Positions 26,945 through 35,396 of a stretch of DNA of 59,585 nucleotides are shown here, piece after piece. Every line of letters starts with the position of its first letter. The first letter of the stretch is position 1. The notes beneath the pieces were generated by a model that saw only the letters and a program-made list of their open reading frames with translations, did not search any database and was not told the DNA's origin. The position numbers were made by a program, and so were the translations under genes. Source of the DNA: Tissierellia bacterium. GTDB lineage: Bacteria; Bacillota; Clostridia; Tissierellales; Peptoniphilaceae. The stretch is from NCBI GenBank assembly GCA_030537815.1, contig JAUNVF010000005.1:1-59585 (forward strand), read 5' to 3'.

Positions 26945-28022
26945 GTATATCCTCCTTCTCTATCAATGCTCTCTCGCAATTTACGACAAAATCTTGAACA
27001 TTTGTAACAATTGATCTAACGGCCATCATTTCCCTCGCAGCGGCTATCTTCCTCGTGACATTTTCCGTTACATCTATGCTGTAAACATATACAGGAGAAA
27101 TCATCCCATTTTCTCTGACAGTATAGCTTGAACAGAGATTTGCTGCCGATACGCTGTGGAGCATTGTTGCCAGGCAGATTACAAGAGTGGCCTTGTTGAG
27201 CTGCTCCTTCATCTTCATTATAGAATCTTCCACATCCGAATAGACTTCCGGTAGTGGTCCGTCATCTCTTATAGATCCCGCTAAAACAAATGGGATATCC
27301 ATTTCAGTCAATTTTTTTATGAATCCATTTTTCACATTGCCTTCATCAATAAATGATTTAATCGAGCCTGATTTTCTGACTTCATTTAATAAGTCGAGAT
27401 GATTATAATGGCCCATGGGCATATTTTCTTGTGTGTATATATTCTGACCCAATGCTGTATTTAAATAACCGCCTTCGAGATCATGTGTCGCTATCGCATT
27501 TCCTCCCAATAGACAATTTACAAATCCGGCTTCTGCCAAATGCGTCAGCGCAATTCTAGTATCGTAATCGAATACGACAGATGGGCCGAGTACCCATACT
27601 ATATGACCTTTGTTTTCTTTTTCATATTTCATCAATTTAAAAAGCAAATCATAATTTGTAGAAAAAGACGATTCAACTGAATGTCCAAAATTCTCGTATA
27701 CTGATTTATTAAATCCCTCTTTATATATCAAAATGCCGTCGCTACCATCTGTTGTCCTGCCTACGACGACCTTATCTCCTATCTTTAGTTCTCTTATCTC
27801 TTTGATCCTTATACTCTCGTCGATTACGGCGACGCAGTTTAATGAATTATGCTCGGGTAAAATCCACTTATCTTCTAATTTATAATAAGTTGGAAGATGA
27901 GTTGTAAGATAAAAATTCTCGGGTGCAACTCCGTCTTTTTGCACTTCGAGAAAATTTACAGATTTTGCCGATTTGTATTTAGGATCATTAAAATTCGGTG
28001 GATTAAAAAATGAATAGCACAT
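26919..28022 (-). CDS. TIGR00300 family (LOR/SDH, ornithine cyclodeaminase-like) protein, copy A
   Basis: 367 aa, promoter-proximal member of the pair. It keeps the Rossmann and catalytic-looking blocks: GGNAIATHDLEGGYLNTALG, GHYNHLD, AGSIRDDGPLPEVY and ICLATMLHSVSA. It lacks those that copy B keeps: SRMD is SLNC here, the RSGRSRETAFS block is reduced to GHSVESSFS, and GNMTPS is ANLCSS. The losses are therefore complementary to copy B. Start near 28022 after TAGGAGGTTTC on the minus strand. Divergent from the MtnA-like operon across about 130 nt. If the pair has ornithine cyclodeaminase activity it would feed proline, but that is inferred from the family only. Confidence 0.82.
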   Translation of the reverse strand: MCYSFFNPPNFNDPKYKSAKSVNFLEVQKDGVAPENFYLTTHLPTYYKLEDKWILPEHNSLNCVAVIDESIRIKEIRELKIGDKVVVGRTTDGSDGILIYKEGFNKSVYENFGHSVESSFSTNYDLLFKLMKYEKENKGHIVWVLGPSVVFDYDTRIALTHLAEAGFVNCLLGGNAIATHDLEGGYLNTALGQNIYTQENMPMGHYNHLDLLNEVRKSGSIKSFIDEGNVKNGFIKKLTEMDIPFVLAGSIRDDGPLPEVYSDVEDSIMKMKEQLNKATLVICLATMLHSVSAANLCSSYTVRENGMISPVYVYSIDVTENVTRKIAAAREMMAVRSIVTNVQDFVVNCERALIEKEDIHEIQNADI

Positions 28023-28050
28023 CGAAACCTCCTAATAAATATGAAATATT

Positions 28051-28079
28051 TTGTTAAAAACAACACTTTATTATATAAT
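28051..28079 (+). promoter_or_regulatory. promoter and dyad upstream of the MtnA-like gene
   Basis: TTGTTA (28051-28056), 17-nt spacer, TATAAT (28074-28079). A dyad TTGTT-AAA-AACAA (28051-28063) covers the -35, a possible operator in this divergent intergenic region. Confidence 0.55.
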
Positions 28080-28154
28080 ACTAGATAAATTAATGCAGCG
28101 CAAGAAAAATAGAAGCTTGATGATTAAAATGATAAAATAAAAGCGGGGTGTAAA

Positions 28155-29192
28155 ATGGAAAGACAAGATTATGAAATGGCTCCCATATTGAGATATGAAA
28201 ATGTAGCTTGGTATGAGGACGGAGAAGTAAAAATTCTAGATCGGAGATGCTATCCCCATGAGATAAGATATGAAATATGTAAAAGCTATCTAGATATTGC
28301 GAATGCGATAAGGAATATGGTAACTCAAAGTGCTGGTCCTTATACAGCGGCCGGAATGGGAATGGCTTTAGCTGCATATGAAGCGAAAGTAAAGGGATTA
28401 AACGAGATTGAGTATTTAAAAAAAGCGGCGGAGTCAATCTCGACTGCAAGGCCGACAACTCAGATCAGAATGAAAAAAGTTACAGATAATTGCCTTAAAA
28501 TAGCTGATACAGCATTAAAAGAAGGCAAAGATATAATCGAAGAGATATTAAAGCATAATTACGAATCCTTGAACAGGAGATATAGTATAATGCAAAGGGT
28601 AGGAAATTATCTTGCAGATAAATTTGACGACGATTCTGTCGTTATGACGCAATGTTATGGTGAGACAATTGTCGGCACTATGCTTAGAGCTGCGAGAGAA
28701 AAAGGCGTAAATCCTAAATTCATAATTCCCGAGACGAGACCATTTTTACAGGGGGCAAGGCTTACAGCCTCGGTCATATCCGATATGGGATTTGAACATA
28801 TTTTGATAACCGATAATATGGCAGCATGGGCGATGAAATATTATGGTGTCAATCTATTTACTTCTGCAGCTGACACGATAACTGTCGACGGTTATGTAGT
28901 AAATAAGGTGGGAACATATCAGCTCGCCATATTATGCAATTATTTTGACATTCCTTACTATGTTACCGGAATACCAGATGATATCTTTATAGATAAAGTC
29001 AAAATAGAATTTAGAGATTCAAAAGAAGTATTGTATCATGCAGGTAAAAAGATGACAAAAGAGGGTATAAATTCAGTATATCCTTCATTCGACATATGCC
29101 CTCCGGAACTTGTATCGGGATATATAAGCGATGAGGGTATATTAGACTTGGACGGATTGAAAAATTACGATAGGAAGATTGAATTTTATTGA
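28155..29192 (+). CDS. MtnA/eIF2B-like sugar-1-phosphate isomerase
   Basis: 345-aa member of the family of methylthioribose-1-phosphate isomerase (aldose-1-P to ketose-1-P). The catalytic Cys lies in MTQCYGET (about residues 173-180) and the catalytic Asp in ITDNMAAWAM (about residue 218). The phosphate-contacting RGAPAIG motif of true MtnA is replaced here by TQSAGPYTAAG, so the substrate may differ, for example 5-deoxyribose-1-phosphate or another pentose phosphate. Start ATG 28155 after GGGGTG. Its stop overlaps the broad start region of the phosphorylase gene; together they would process a 5'-substituted adenosine. Confidence 0.8.
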   Translation: MERQDYEMAPILRYENVAWYEDGEVKILDRRCYPHEIRYEICKSYLDIANAIRNMVTQSAGPYTAAGMGMALAAYEAKVKGLNEIEYLKKAAESISTARPTTQIRMKKVTDNCLKIADTALKEGKDIIEEILKHNYESLNRRYSIMQRVGNYLADKFDDDSVVMTQCYGETIVGTMLRAAREKGVNPKFIIPETRPFLQGARLTASVISDMGFEHILITDNMAAWAMKYYGVNLFTSAADTITVDGYVVNKVGTYQLAILCNYFDIPYYVTGIPDDIFIDKVKIEFRDSKEVLYHAGKKMTKEGINSVYPSFDICPPELVSGYISDEGILDLDGLKNYDRKIEFY

Positions 29193-29203
29193 GGAGGATT
29201 GAA

Positions 29204-29962
29204 TTGAAATACGCGATAATTGGAGGGACCGGGGTATACAGTGCCGGAGATGGAAATACGATAGAAGTCAAGACAGAATACGGAGATGTTGAGGTAGATG
29301 TAATAAATTTCGACGATACTGAGGTCGCATTTATTTCGAGACATGGAAAAGAACATTCCATACCGCCTCATATGATAAATTATAGAGCCAATATCATGGC
29401 ACTTTATAAATTGGGCGTCAGGAATATCTTTGCGACAGTCGCCGTCGGATCAATGAATGAAAATTTCAAACCGGGCGACTTCGTAATCGCAAATGACTTT
29501 TTAGATTTTACAAAGGTCAGAGAGCATACATTTTTTACGGGTGGCGATAAGGGAGTAAGGCATGTCGAAATGTCGGATCCTTATTGTAAAAATATGAGAG
29601 AAAGATTCATGGAATTGGCTAAAAGAAGAGATATTGAAATTGCAGGCGAAGGAGTATATTTAACTGCAGAGGGACCCCGATTTGAAACGGCAGCTGAAAT
29701 AAGATTTATGCGTCAAATAGGAGCCGATATTGTAGGAATGACGAATGTGCCGGAGGTAACATTATCAAAGGAACTCGGCATATGCTATTCTGCAGTTGGC
29801 ATAATCACTAATTGGTGTACGGGTATGACAAATATAATAGAAAGTCATGATATAGATTCAGTCATGTCTGAGAAAAAAGATTTATTGACCGGTCTTTTTG
29901 TAGATGTATTCAAAGAAGGACTAGGTCAAGAGAATTGTAATTGCCAAGATTCACTCATTTAA
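29204..29962 (+). CDS. methylthioadenosine phosphorylase-like nucleoside phosphorylase
   Basis: 252-aa PNP/MTAP family enzyme splitting a 5'-modified nucleoside with phosphate to the base and a pentose-1-phosphate. Motifs: GGTGVY (phosphate loop, residues 6-11), ISRHGKEHSIPPH (about residues 50-62), FLDFTKVREHTFF, TAEGPRFETAAEI (about residues 160-172) and GMTNVPEVTLSKE, all in the MTAP branch. The start is TTG 29204, 6 nt after GAGGAGG; the longer in-frame start at 29189 covers that site. Followed by a short gene at 29980. With the MtnA-like isomerase it forms the start of an MTA or 5'-deoxyadenosine salvage route; no kinase or aldolase is adjacent. Confidence 0.85.
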   Translation: MKYAIIGGTGVYSAGDGNTIEVKTEYGDVEVDVINFDDTEVAFISRHGKEHSIPPHMINYRANIMALYKLGVRNIFATVAVGSMNENFKPGDFVIANDFLDFTKVREHTFFTGGDKGVRHVEMSDPYCKNMRERFMELAKRRDIEIAGEGVYLTAEGPRFETAAEIRFMRQIGADIVGMTNVPEVTLSKELGICYSAVGIITNWCTGMTNIIESHDIDSVMSEKKDLLTGLFVDVFKEGLGQENCNCQDSLI

Positions 29963-29979
29963 AATATTAGGAGGAAGAA

Positions 29980-30192
29980 ATGAAATTAAGTGCTAGAAAT
30001 CAAATTAAAGGAAAGATAGTAGATATTCAAGAGGGTGCGGTTAATGGGATAGTCTTATTGGATATAGGTGGAGGAAATAAGATATCTTCTACTATAAGCA
30101 TGAATGCTATAAGAGAATTAGAGCTCGAAGTAGGTAAGGAAGCCTATGCGGTCATAAAAGCTACCAGTGTCATGATTGGAATAGACGAATAG
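29980..30192 (+). CDS. Mop-type molybdopterin/molybdate-binding protein
   Basis: 70-aa single TOBE/Mop domain: LSARNQIKGKIVDIQEGAVN at the N-terminus and AVIKATSVMIGID at the C-terminus are the family ends. Such proteins form hexamers that bind molybdate or tungstate in the cytosol. GGAGGAAGAA precedes the ATG. Last gene of the MtnA-like/MtnP-like operon, 17 nt after the phosphorylase. Its place in a nucleoside-salvage operon is unusual; no molybdate transporter is in the window. Confidence 0.88.
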   Translation: MKLSARNQIKGKIVDIQEGAVNGIVLLDIGGGNKISSTISMNAIRELELEVGKEAYAVIKATSVMIGIDE

Positions 30193-30210
30193 GACTAAAA
30201 AAATGATTAT

Positions 30211-30242
30211 AAAAATATCAGGCGATTGCCTGATATTTTTTT
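30211..30242 (+). terminator. terminator after the Mop gene
   Basis: AAAAATATCAGGC (30211-30223), GATT loop, GCCTGATATTTTT (30228-30240), T-run. Confidence 0.92.
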
Positions 30243-30344
30243 GTGAATGAGAAAAGGAATCTAAATCGGCTTATATTTTAAAATACGCGATTATCTTGCG
30301 ACGAAATTATGAGCTGGAATGTAGAATCTTTATAATTTCTTTAA

Positions 30345-30373
30345 TTGACAGTAGATTCAATATATTATATCTT
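30345..30373 (+). promoter_or_regulatory. promoter of the response regulator gene
   Basis: TTGACA (30345-30350) with TATCTT (30368-30373) at 17 nt. The leader is short, with AGGAGG just before the ATG at 30400. Confidence 0.5.
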
Positions 30374-30399
30374 GTAAATATGATTATAGGAGGTTCAGC

Positions 30400-31077
30400 A
30401 TGAGAATTTTAGTCGTAGAAGATGATTTAGATATAAATGATTTAATCAAGGAGATTTTAATTAAATCAGATTATGATGTCGTCCAGGCGGTAACGGGACT
30501 GGAAGCTCAGTTATTAACTGAAAAAAACAAATATGATCTTATAATTCTAGATTTGATGATTCCGTCAGTTCCGGGAAAAGATTTTTTAAAGAAATTGCGC
30601 GATAAAGGAGATCTTACGCCCGTAATCGCATTGAGTGCAATCAGGGATAAGGATACAAAGATAGATTTATTGGATATCGGCGCTGATGATTATATTACTA
30701 AGCCTTTTGATCCGGATGATCTCAAGGCTAGAGTTCGTGCTGTTTTAAGGCGAAGCAGTCCCAGTAAAATAAATAATGACAATTTAATCAAGTATAAAAA
30801 TTTAACCCTAGATAAAGATTCTCTTGAAATCAAAGTAAATGAAATACTTATTTCTACTACTCTGATAGAATTTAAAATCTTGGAATTACTTCTCGACTAT
30901 CCTAAGAAAGTATTCTCGAAAGAAAATATATATAAAAATGTATGGGATGAGGATTTTTATGGTGATGATGCAACCATCGCAGTCCATATTTCAAATTTGA
31001 GGAATAAAATAAAAACTGTCGATTCTGAAAATGAGTATATAAAGACGATTTGGGGGATAGGCTATAGAATGGCTTGA
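30400..31077 (+). CDS. OmpR-family response regulator
   Basis: 225 aa. Receiver domain (residues 1-118) with acidic pair EDD at the N-terminus, phospho-acceptor Asp in IILDLMIP (about residue 50) and switch Lys in YITKPFD (about residue 101). C-terminal winged helix (about residues 125-225) ending in YIKTIWGIGYRMA. Partner of the histidine kinase at 32855. It very likely controls the ABC genes between them: three TTTAGA-like repeats at 11-bp intervals lie just after its stop. Confidence 0.93.
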   Translation: MRILVVEDDLDINDLIKEILIKSDYDVVQAVTGLEAQLLTEKNKYDLIILDLMIPSVPGKDFLKKLRDKGDLTPVIALSAIRDKDTKIDLLDIGADDYITKPFDPDDLKARVRAVLRRSSPSKINNDNLIKYKNLTLDKDSLEIKVNEILISTTLIEFKILELLLDYPKKVFSKENIYKNVWDEDFYGDDATIAVHISNLRNKIKTVDSENEYIKTIWGIGYRMA

Positions 31078-31080
31078 GAC

Positions 31081-31134
31081 TTTAGACTTTCTTTAGATTT
31101 AGTTTAAGCTTTATAAATAATTTCATTTTATACT
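31081..31134 (+). promoter_or_regulatory. direct repeats and promoter before the BcrA-like ABC genes
   Basis: TTTAGA at 31081, TTTAGA at 31092 and TTTAAG at 31103, exactly 11 bp apart, as in OmpR-family tandem sites. A -10 TATACT follows at 31129-31134 with no good -35 (the third repeat lies there), as expected for an activator-dependent promoter. Confidence 0.55.
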
Positions 31135-31163
31135 ATCATTAAAATAAATTAAGGAGGTTAGAA

Positions 31164-32075
31164 ATGGAATATAAGATTGAGCTTAAAAATGTTTCGAAAA
31201 AATTCGGACCATTCTATGCTTTAAATGATATTTCAATGCATGTTCCCAAAGGTAAAATCTACGGGCTGATAGGAAATAATGGCGCCGGCAAATCGACCAT
31301 AATGAAGATATTAAATGGCGATTATTATTGCAATTCTGGTGAGATTTCGATTTCTCAGAAGACGACGCAAAAAGAGCTTGAAAAAGAAAGAGAAAAATTC
31401 GGCTCTTTAATCGATTCGCCAAATATTATTGAAAATATGACTGCAATTCAAAATCTCGAGTATATGAAAAGGCTAAGAGGCTTGGATAAAAGCGTAAATA
31501 CAATGGAATTGCTTAAATATATAAATCTTGAAAATACGGGAAGAAAAAGAGCTAAACAGTTTTCAACTGGTATGAAAGGTCGACTTGCATTGGCGATGGC
31601 AATAATGGGAAGACCGGAGGTTTTGTTATTGGATGAACCGACTAATGGAATAGATCCTTCTGGAATAATTAAAATAAGAAATATGATAAGGGATATAAAT
31701 CTCAATTATAATACGACGATAATAGTTTCATCACATATTTTAAATGAATTGTCTTTAATTGCGGATAATTATGGATTTATACATGAAGGAAAAATGATAG
31801 AGGAGATTTCCAAAGAAAATCTTAGTAAAAAATGCAATTCTTATTATTTGATTTCCGTAGATGATATTTCTTTGGCCACCGTTGTGATTGAAAATTTAGG
31901 AATAAAAGATTATAAGGTATCTGCCGATAAAAAATTGATAGTTTATGATACATCCATTGAGCCTAAAAAGATCATCAAAGCTTTGAATAATGAAGACATA
32001 GGCATTATTAATTTCAATCAAGAGAAGATTTTATTGGAAGACTATTTTATTAAATTAATCGAGGAGGTCAGATGA
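31164..32075 (+). CDS. ABC transporter ATPase (BcrA/lantibiotic-immunity type)
   Basis: 303 aa: ABC domain with Walker A GNNGAGKST (about residues 37-45), Q-loop, signature FSTGMKGRLALA (degenerate LSGGQ, as in the BcrA/drug-resistance class), Walker B LLLDEPTNGIDP, H-loop SSHI, then a C-terminal accessory domain of about 80 residues. Overlaps the permease by 4 nt. Flanked by its own two-component system, a layout used for resistance to bacitracin or lantibiotics; the actual substrate is unknown. Confidence 0.88.
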   Translation: MEYKIELKNVSKKFGPFYALNDISMHVPKGKIYGLIGNNGAGKSTIMKILNGDYYCNSGEISISQKTTQKELEKEREKFGSLIDSPNIIENMTAIQNLEYMKRLRGLDKSVNTMELLKYINLENTGRKRAKQFSTGMKGRLALAMAIMGRPEVLLLDEPTNGIDPSGIIKIRNMIRDINLNYNTTIIVSSHILNELSLIADNYGFIHEGKMIEEISKENLSKKCNSYYLISVDDISLATVVIENLGIKDYKVSADKKLIVYDTSIEPKKIIKALNNEDIGIINFNQEKILLEDYFIKLIEEVR

Positions 32076-32842
32076 TGTTTAGATTTTTTAGAGCTGAAAT
32101 GTATAGGATGTCAAAAGACAAATCCTATAAGAGTCTATTGATCTTTTTTGTAGTTACCGCTGTATTGGGAGCATTCAGTTTGAAGCTGACATCTGATCAA
32201 TTTTTGGTGAAAACTGAATTCTCTTCGATAGTCTTCATCTTGATATCAAGCCTTGTTTCTTCACCAATGGTAATATTTTGCGTATCTCTTTCGGCTTATT
32301 TTAACAGAGATGAAAAAAATATTTCTTTGGCGATAGGTACTGGTATTTCAAGATATGAAATTTCATTTATTTCCTTGATTACGACATTTATTTATTCTAT
32401 AATCTGCATGCTTTTACCATATACCATATTTTTATTATTGGGTTATATAATATTTCCTACCAATGCCCATTGGCAGGATGTATTTCTGCTTTTAAGAGCT
32501 ATAATTTATGGAATCCCTGTTTTTACAGCTTATATAATCTGGATATATATACTTGCAATCTTTTTTAAGAATAAGAATATATTTTCGATATTTTTTACAA
32601 TTTATCATTTGACGATTATAAATATCCTTCCCCTATTACTATATAAATTTGAAAATTTGAGAACCATAATAATAAATTCCCTGTCATATCAAATTATGAA
32701 ATTTAGAAATTTCTATCAAATAATCGAGAACGGCATATATAATCCACTGAGAATTTCAATTGTAGGCATGGTTTGGTTAATTGCGGGTATTATAATTATA
32801 ATGATTATAAATCGGAAAAGAGAGTACAATAAAGGAAAATAA
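32072..32842 (+). CDS. ABC-2 type permease
   Basis: 256-aa integral membrane protein with about six helices (near residues 21-38, 50-75, 100-130, 140-165, 175-195 and 228-248), an amphipathic N-terminus MFRFFRAEMYRMSKDKSYK and a basic C-terminal tail. Typical of BcrB/lantibiotic-immunity permeases, though sequence identity in this class is low. The start codon overlaps the ATPase stop (ATGATG; the second ATG at 32075 is equally possible). Confidence 0.82.
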   Translation: MMFRFFRAEMYRMSKDKSYKSLLIFFVVTAVLGAFSLKLTSDQFLVKTEFSSIVFILISSLVSSPMVIFCVSLSAYFNRDEKNISLAIGTGISRYEISFISLITTFIYSIICMLLPYTIFLLLGYIIFPTNAHWQDVFLLLRAIIYGIPVFTAYIIWIYILAIFFKNKNIFSIFFTIYHLTIINILPLLLYKFENLRTIIINSLSYQIMKFRNFYQIIENGIYNPLRISIVGMVWLIAGIIIIMIINRKREYNKGK

Positions 32843-32854
32843 AGTTGGTGTTTT

Positions 32855-33754
32855 ATGAAATATTTTTTGATATTTTCTATTTTGCTTCTTATTGTTTATA
32901 TATATCTATTAAAAAAAGAATTGAGATCAATCGAAGAACAATTAAAAGATAGAGTCATCGGAAATTCGTATTTTAAAATATCTTTTAATTTTGCGACAGA
33001 TGAGATAAGAGATTTAATATTAGCCTTAAATCAAAAATTAGAGGAATATGATGAGAGGATTTTAGAGCTTGTCAATAAATCAAAACTGGACAAGACAAAT
33101 ATAACCAATATATCTCATGATCTGAGAACGCCCTTGACTTCTATCAAGGGCTATCTGTCTTTATTTAAAACTGCAAATGACGAGGATAGGGAGAGATATT
33201 TTGAAATAATATCAAATAAAACGAAGGAAATGGAGGAAAAACTCGACGCATTTTACTCTTTTTCACAAATTATAAGTAGGGATATAATCCCGAATAATCA
33301 GCCAGAAGACCTTATCGCTATAATTTCTGAAGAGATATTAAATTTCTATGATGAATTTGAAAATAAAGGTCAGGATTTAAAGCTAATAATTCCGGAAGAA
33401 TCATATATAATAAATACAGATGAATCTATTTTCAGGCGAATCTTGGGTAATCTCCTCTCAAATATGCTCAAATACTCTGAAGGTGACAATGAGATAAAAA
33501 TAGAAATTTTAGACGACGGATTTTATATGAGATTCAAAAATCGAGCTGATTTAAAAGAAATAGGGGATATAAGTATTTTATTAGACAGGTCCTTTACCAT
33601 GGATCATTCAAGGTCAAATCGTTCCACAGGCCTAGGCCTTTCTATTGTAAAAGAACTCTCCGATAAACTCGGATTCGAAATCGAGTTGGAAAAAGACGAA
33701 ACGAATTTTTATATAAGCCTTTTTAAAAAGACAGATATATTAAATATTTTTTGA
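32855..33754 (+). CDS. sensor histidine kinase
   Basis: 299 aa. One N-terminal membrane helix (residues 3-19) with almost no extracellular part, a linker, H-box NISHDLRTPLTSIKGYLSL (phospho-His near residue 88), N-box GNLLSNMLKYS, G-boxes with STGLGLSIVKELSDKLG. The small sensor suggests that it detects its signal within the membrane or through the neighbouring ABC transporter. Last gene of the regulator-transporter-kinase unit. Confidence 0.9.
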   Translation: MKYFLIFSILLLIVYIYLLKKELRSIEEQLKDRVIGNSYFKISFNFATDEIRDLILALNQKLEEYDERILELVNKSKLDKTNITNISHDLRTPLTSIKGYLSLFKTANDEDRERYFEIISNKTKEMEEKLDAFYSFSQIISRDIIPNNQPEDLIAIISEEILNFYDEFENKGQDLKLIIPEESYIINTDESIFRRILGNLLSNMLKYSEGDNEIKIEILDDGFYMRFKNRADLKEIGDISILLDRSFTMDHSRSNRSTGLGLSIVKELSDKLGFEIELEKDETNFYISLFKKTDILNIF

Positions 33755-34316
33755 AATCTAGTCTTTGAATAATTAAGAAATTTAAAAAAATTCAATTAGA
33801 GGGAATTATTTATTGATCTTTCCATTGCTCAAAGAAAAAGAAAGATCGAGATTAAATCAGACTATAAAGGCATTTGCAATAAATTTAAAATAGCCTTTTT
33901 TAATCAGATTATCGGTTTGAAAATTCGATACTATAAGAGTAAAAAAGAATTATTTTTTGAAGCTATTTTAAACTGATTTATATTAAATGAAAATACTATC
34001 ATCTTCATAAAATTTGGCTTCTATAGCTTTGCCTATTTTAAAACTCGAGTCAATTCTATTTTAAATAAATGGAGAATAGATTAAGATTGACTTTATTTTA
34101 CCAATCCATATAATATGAGGTAGAAAAGAACAATTAATGACTCGTCAAGAGAATCTTCCAAAATGAAGATTTAGTAAAAGTTATGAAGATGATAAAAATC
34201 GATTTTTAAATATTTTGATAAATTCTAATTTTATAATTTGAAAATTTAAATTAGCTATTTGTTTATATATTTGAGAAATAGGAGATGCTTAATACTCATT
34301 ATTAGAGGAGATGGAA
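33755..34316. other. long AT-rich gap before the first AraC cassette
   Basis: About 560 nt without an ORF or ribosome site of note. It contains a small hairpin (GATCTTTC at 33815-33822 with GAAAGATC at 33840-33847) and a weak terminator-like AAAGGC...GCCTTTTTT near 33866-33901. It marks the border of a possibly acquired cassette. No transposon remnant was recognised. Confidence 0.45.
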
Positions 34317-35327
34317 ATGTATTTTTACAAAAATGATAATAAGAAAAATAATGATTTAATGAATCATTTATATGGAAGAAGCAGGAAAATCTTGGAGGAG
34401 AATTCCGATTGTCATATATACGAATATGGAGATTCTAAAAATCCAAGTGCGATTATTACCAGATATCGAATCTTTCCGGGTGTTAAGGTCTTATTCAATG
34501 ATATTCACCTTTCTTCTATAGAGAGGGAATATTTGGAAACAGATATGGGCGATAAATGTTTTGAAATCAATCATTGCCGTGAAGGGCGATTTGAATGTGA
34601 GTTGAAAGATGGAACAGCTACTTATATGAAAGCCGGAGATTTTTCGATTTCTCTAGTAAATAATAGTTCAGCTCATTCTTTTTTTCCAATTCGTCATTAT
34701 CATGGATTGACAATATGGATTGAGCCCAATCAATTTGAAGAGGATATTTTATTTTTAGAGAAAATCTTAGATTTAAACTTCAATCGAGTTTTAGAAAGCC
34801 TTTGTTCCGACAATGGATTATTTATTAAAAGAGCTTCAAAAGAATTGGAGCATATTTTTTATGAAATTTACCGAGTTCCCAGTGAAATATTGATACCCTA
34901 TTTAAGAGTAAAGATTCAAGAGCTTTTTATTTATATGACATTACTTAAAGATTATGGAGAAATAGAAAATAGACAGTATATTCCAAAGAGCAATGTCGAT
35001 ATTGTAAGAAAGATTAATGAATTTATTAATAGCGAATTTAAAAATAATTACACATATGAAGAGTTATCAAATAAGTTTTCGATAAAAATCAGCACCATGA
35101 AACAATGCTATAAAAATGTGTATGGAGAATCCATAAATGACACATTGAGAAAAAAGAAATTAGAAGAGTCTTGTAAACTACTTCGTTCAACCGATAAATT
35201 AATTACAGATATAGCCGTTGAAATCGGATATTCTGATCACTCTAAATTTTCCAATGCATTTAAAAAAATGTATAATATCACCCCTTCCGAATATAGAAAA
35301 ATAACTGATATGGCACATATTGTCTAA
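34317..35327 (+). CDS. AraC-family regulator of ECF/YbtPQ-like cassette 1
   Basis: 336 aa. The N-terminal part contains CFEINHCREGRFECEL (about residues 81-96), resembling PchR/YbtA-type regulators of siderophore genes. The C-terminal AraC domain has two helix-turn-helices: YEELSNKFSIKISTMKQCYK, then ITDIAVEIGYSDHSKFSNAF with the conserved Y-SDHSKF-AFK pattern and a TPSEYRK ending. The start is ATG 34317, because GAGGAG ends directly before the other ATG at 34311. Same strand and 69 nt before the S-component gene; likely an activator of the cassette when its ligand (a metallophore) is bound. Confidence 0.88.
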   Translation: MYFYKNDNKKNNDLMNHLYGRSRKILEENSDCHIYEYGDSKNPSAIITRYRIFPGVKVLFNDIHLSSIEREYLETDMGDKCFEINHCREGRFECELKDGTATYMKAGDFSISLVNNSSAHSFFPIRHYHGLTIWIEPNQFEEDILFLEKILDLNFNRVLESLCSDNGLFIKRASKELEHIFYEIYRVPSEILIPYLRVKIQELFIYMTLLKDYGEIENRQYIPKSNVDIVRKINEFINSEFKNNYTYEELSNKFSIKISTMKQCYKNVYGESINDTLRKKKLEESCKLLRSTDKLITDIAVEIGYSDHSKFSNAFKKMYNITPSEYRKITDMAHIV

Positions 35328-35396
35328 AAGGTCAAGAAAACCAATTAGGAGCATGTTAATATAAATATAGACTAAAGTAAAGGGAGGTCAATATTT

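Noticed and set aside
33755-34316. Remnant transposase or decayed gene in the long gap
   Set aside because: No stretch translates into recognisable protein on either strand; only weak hairpins are visible.
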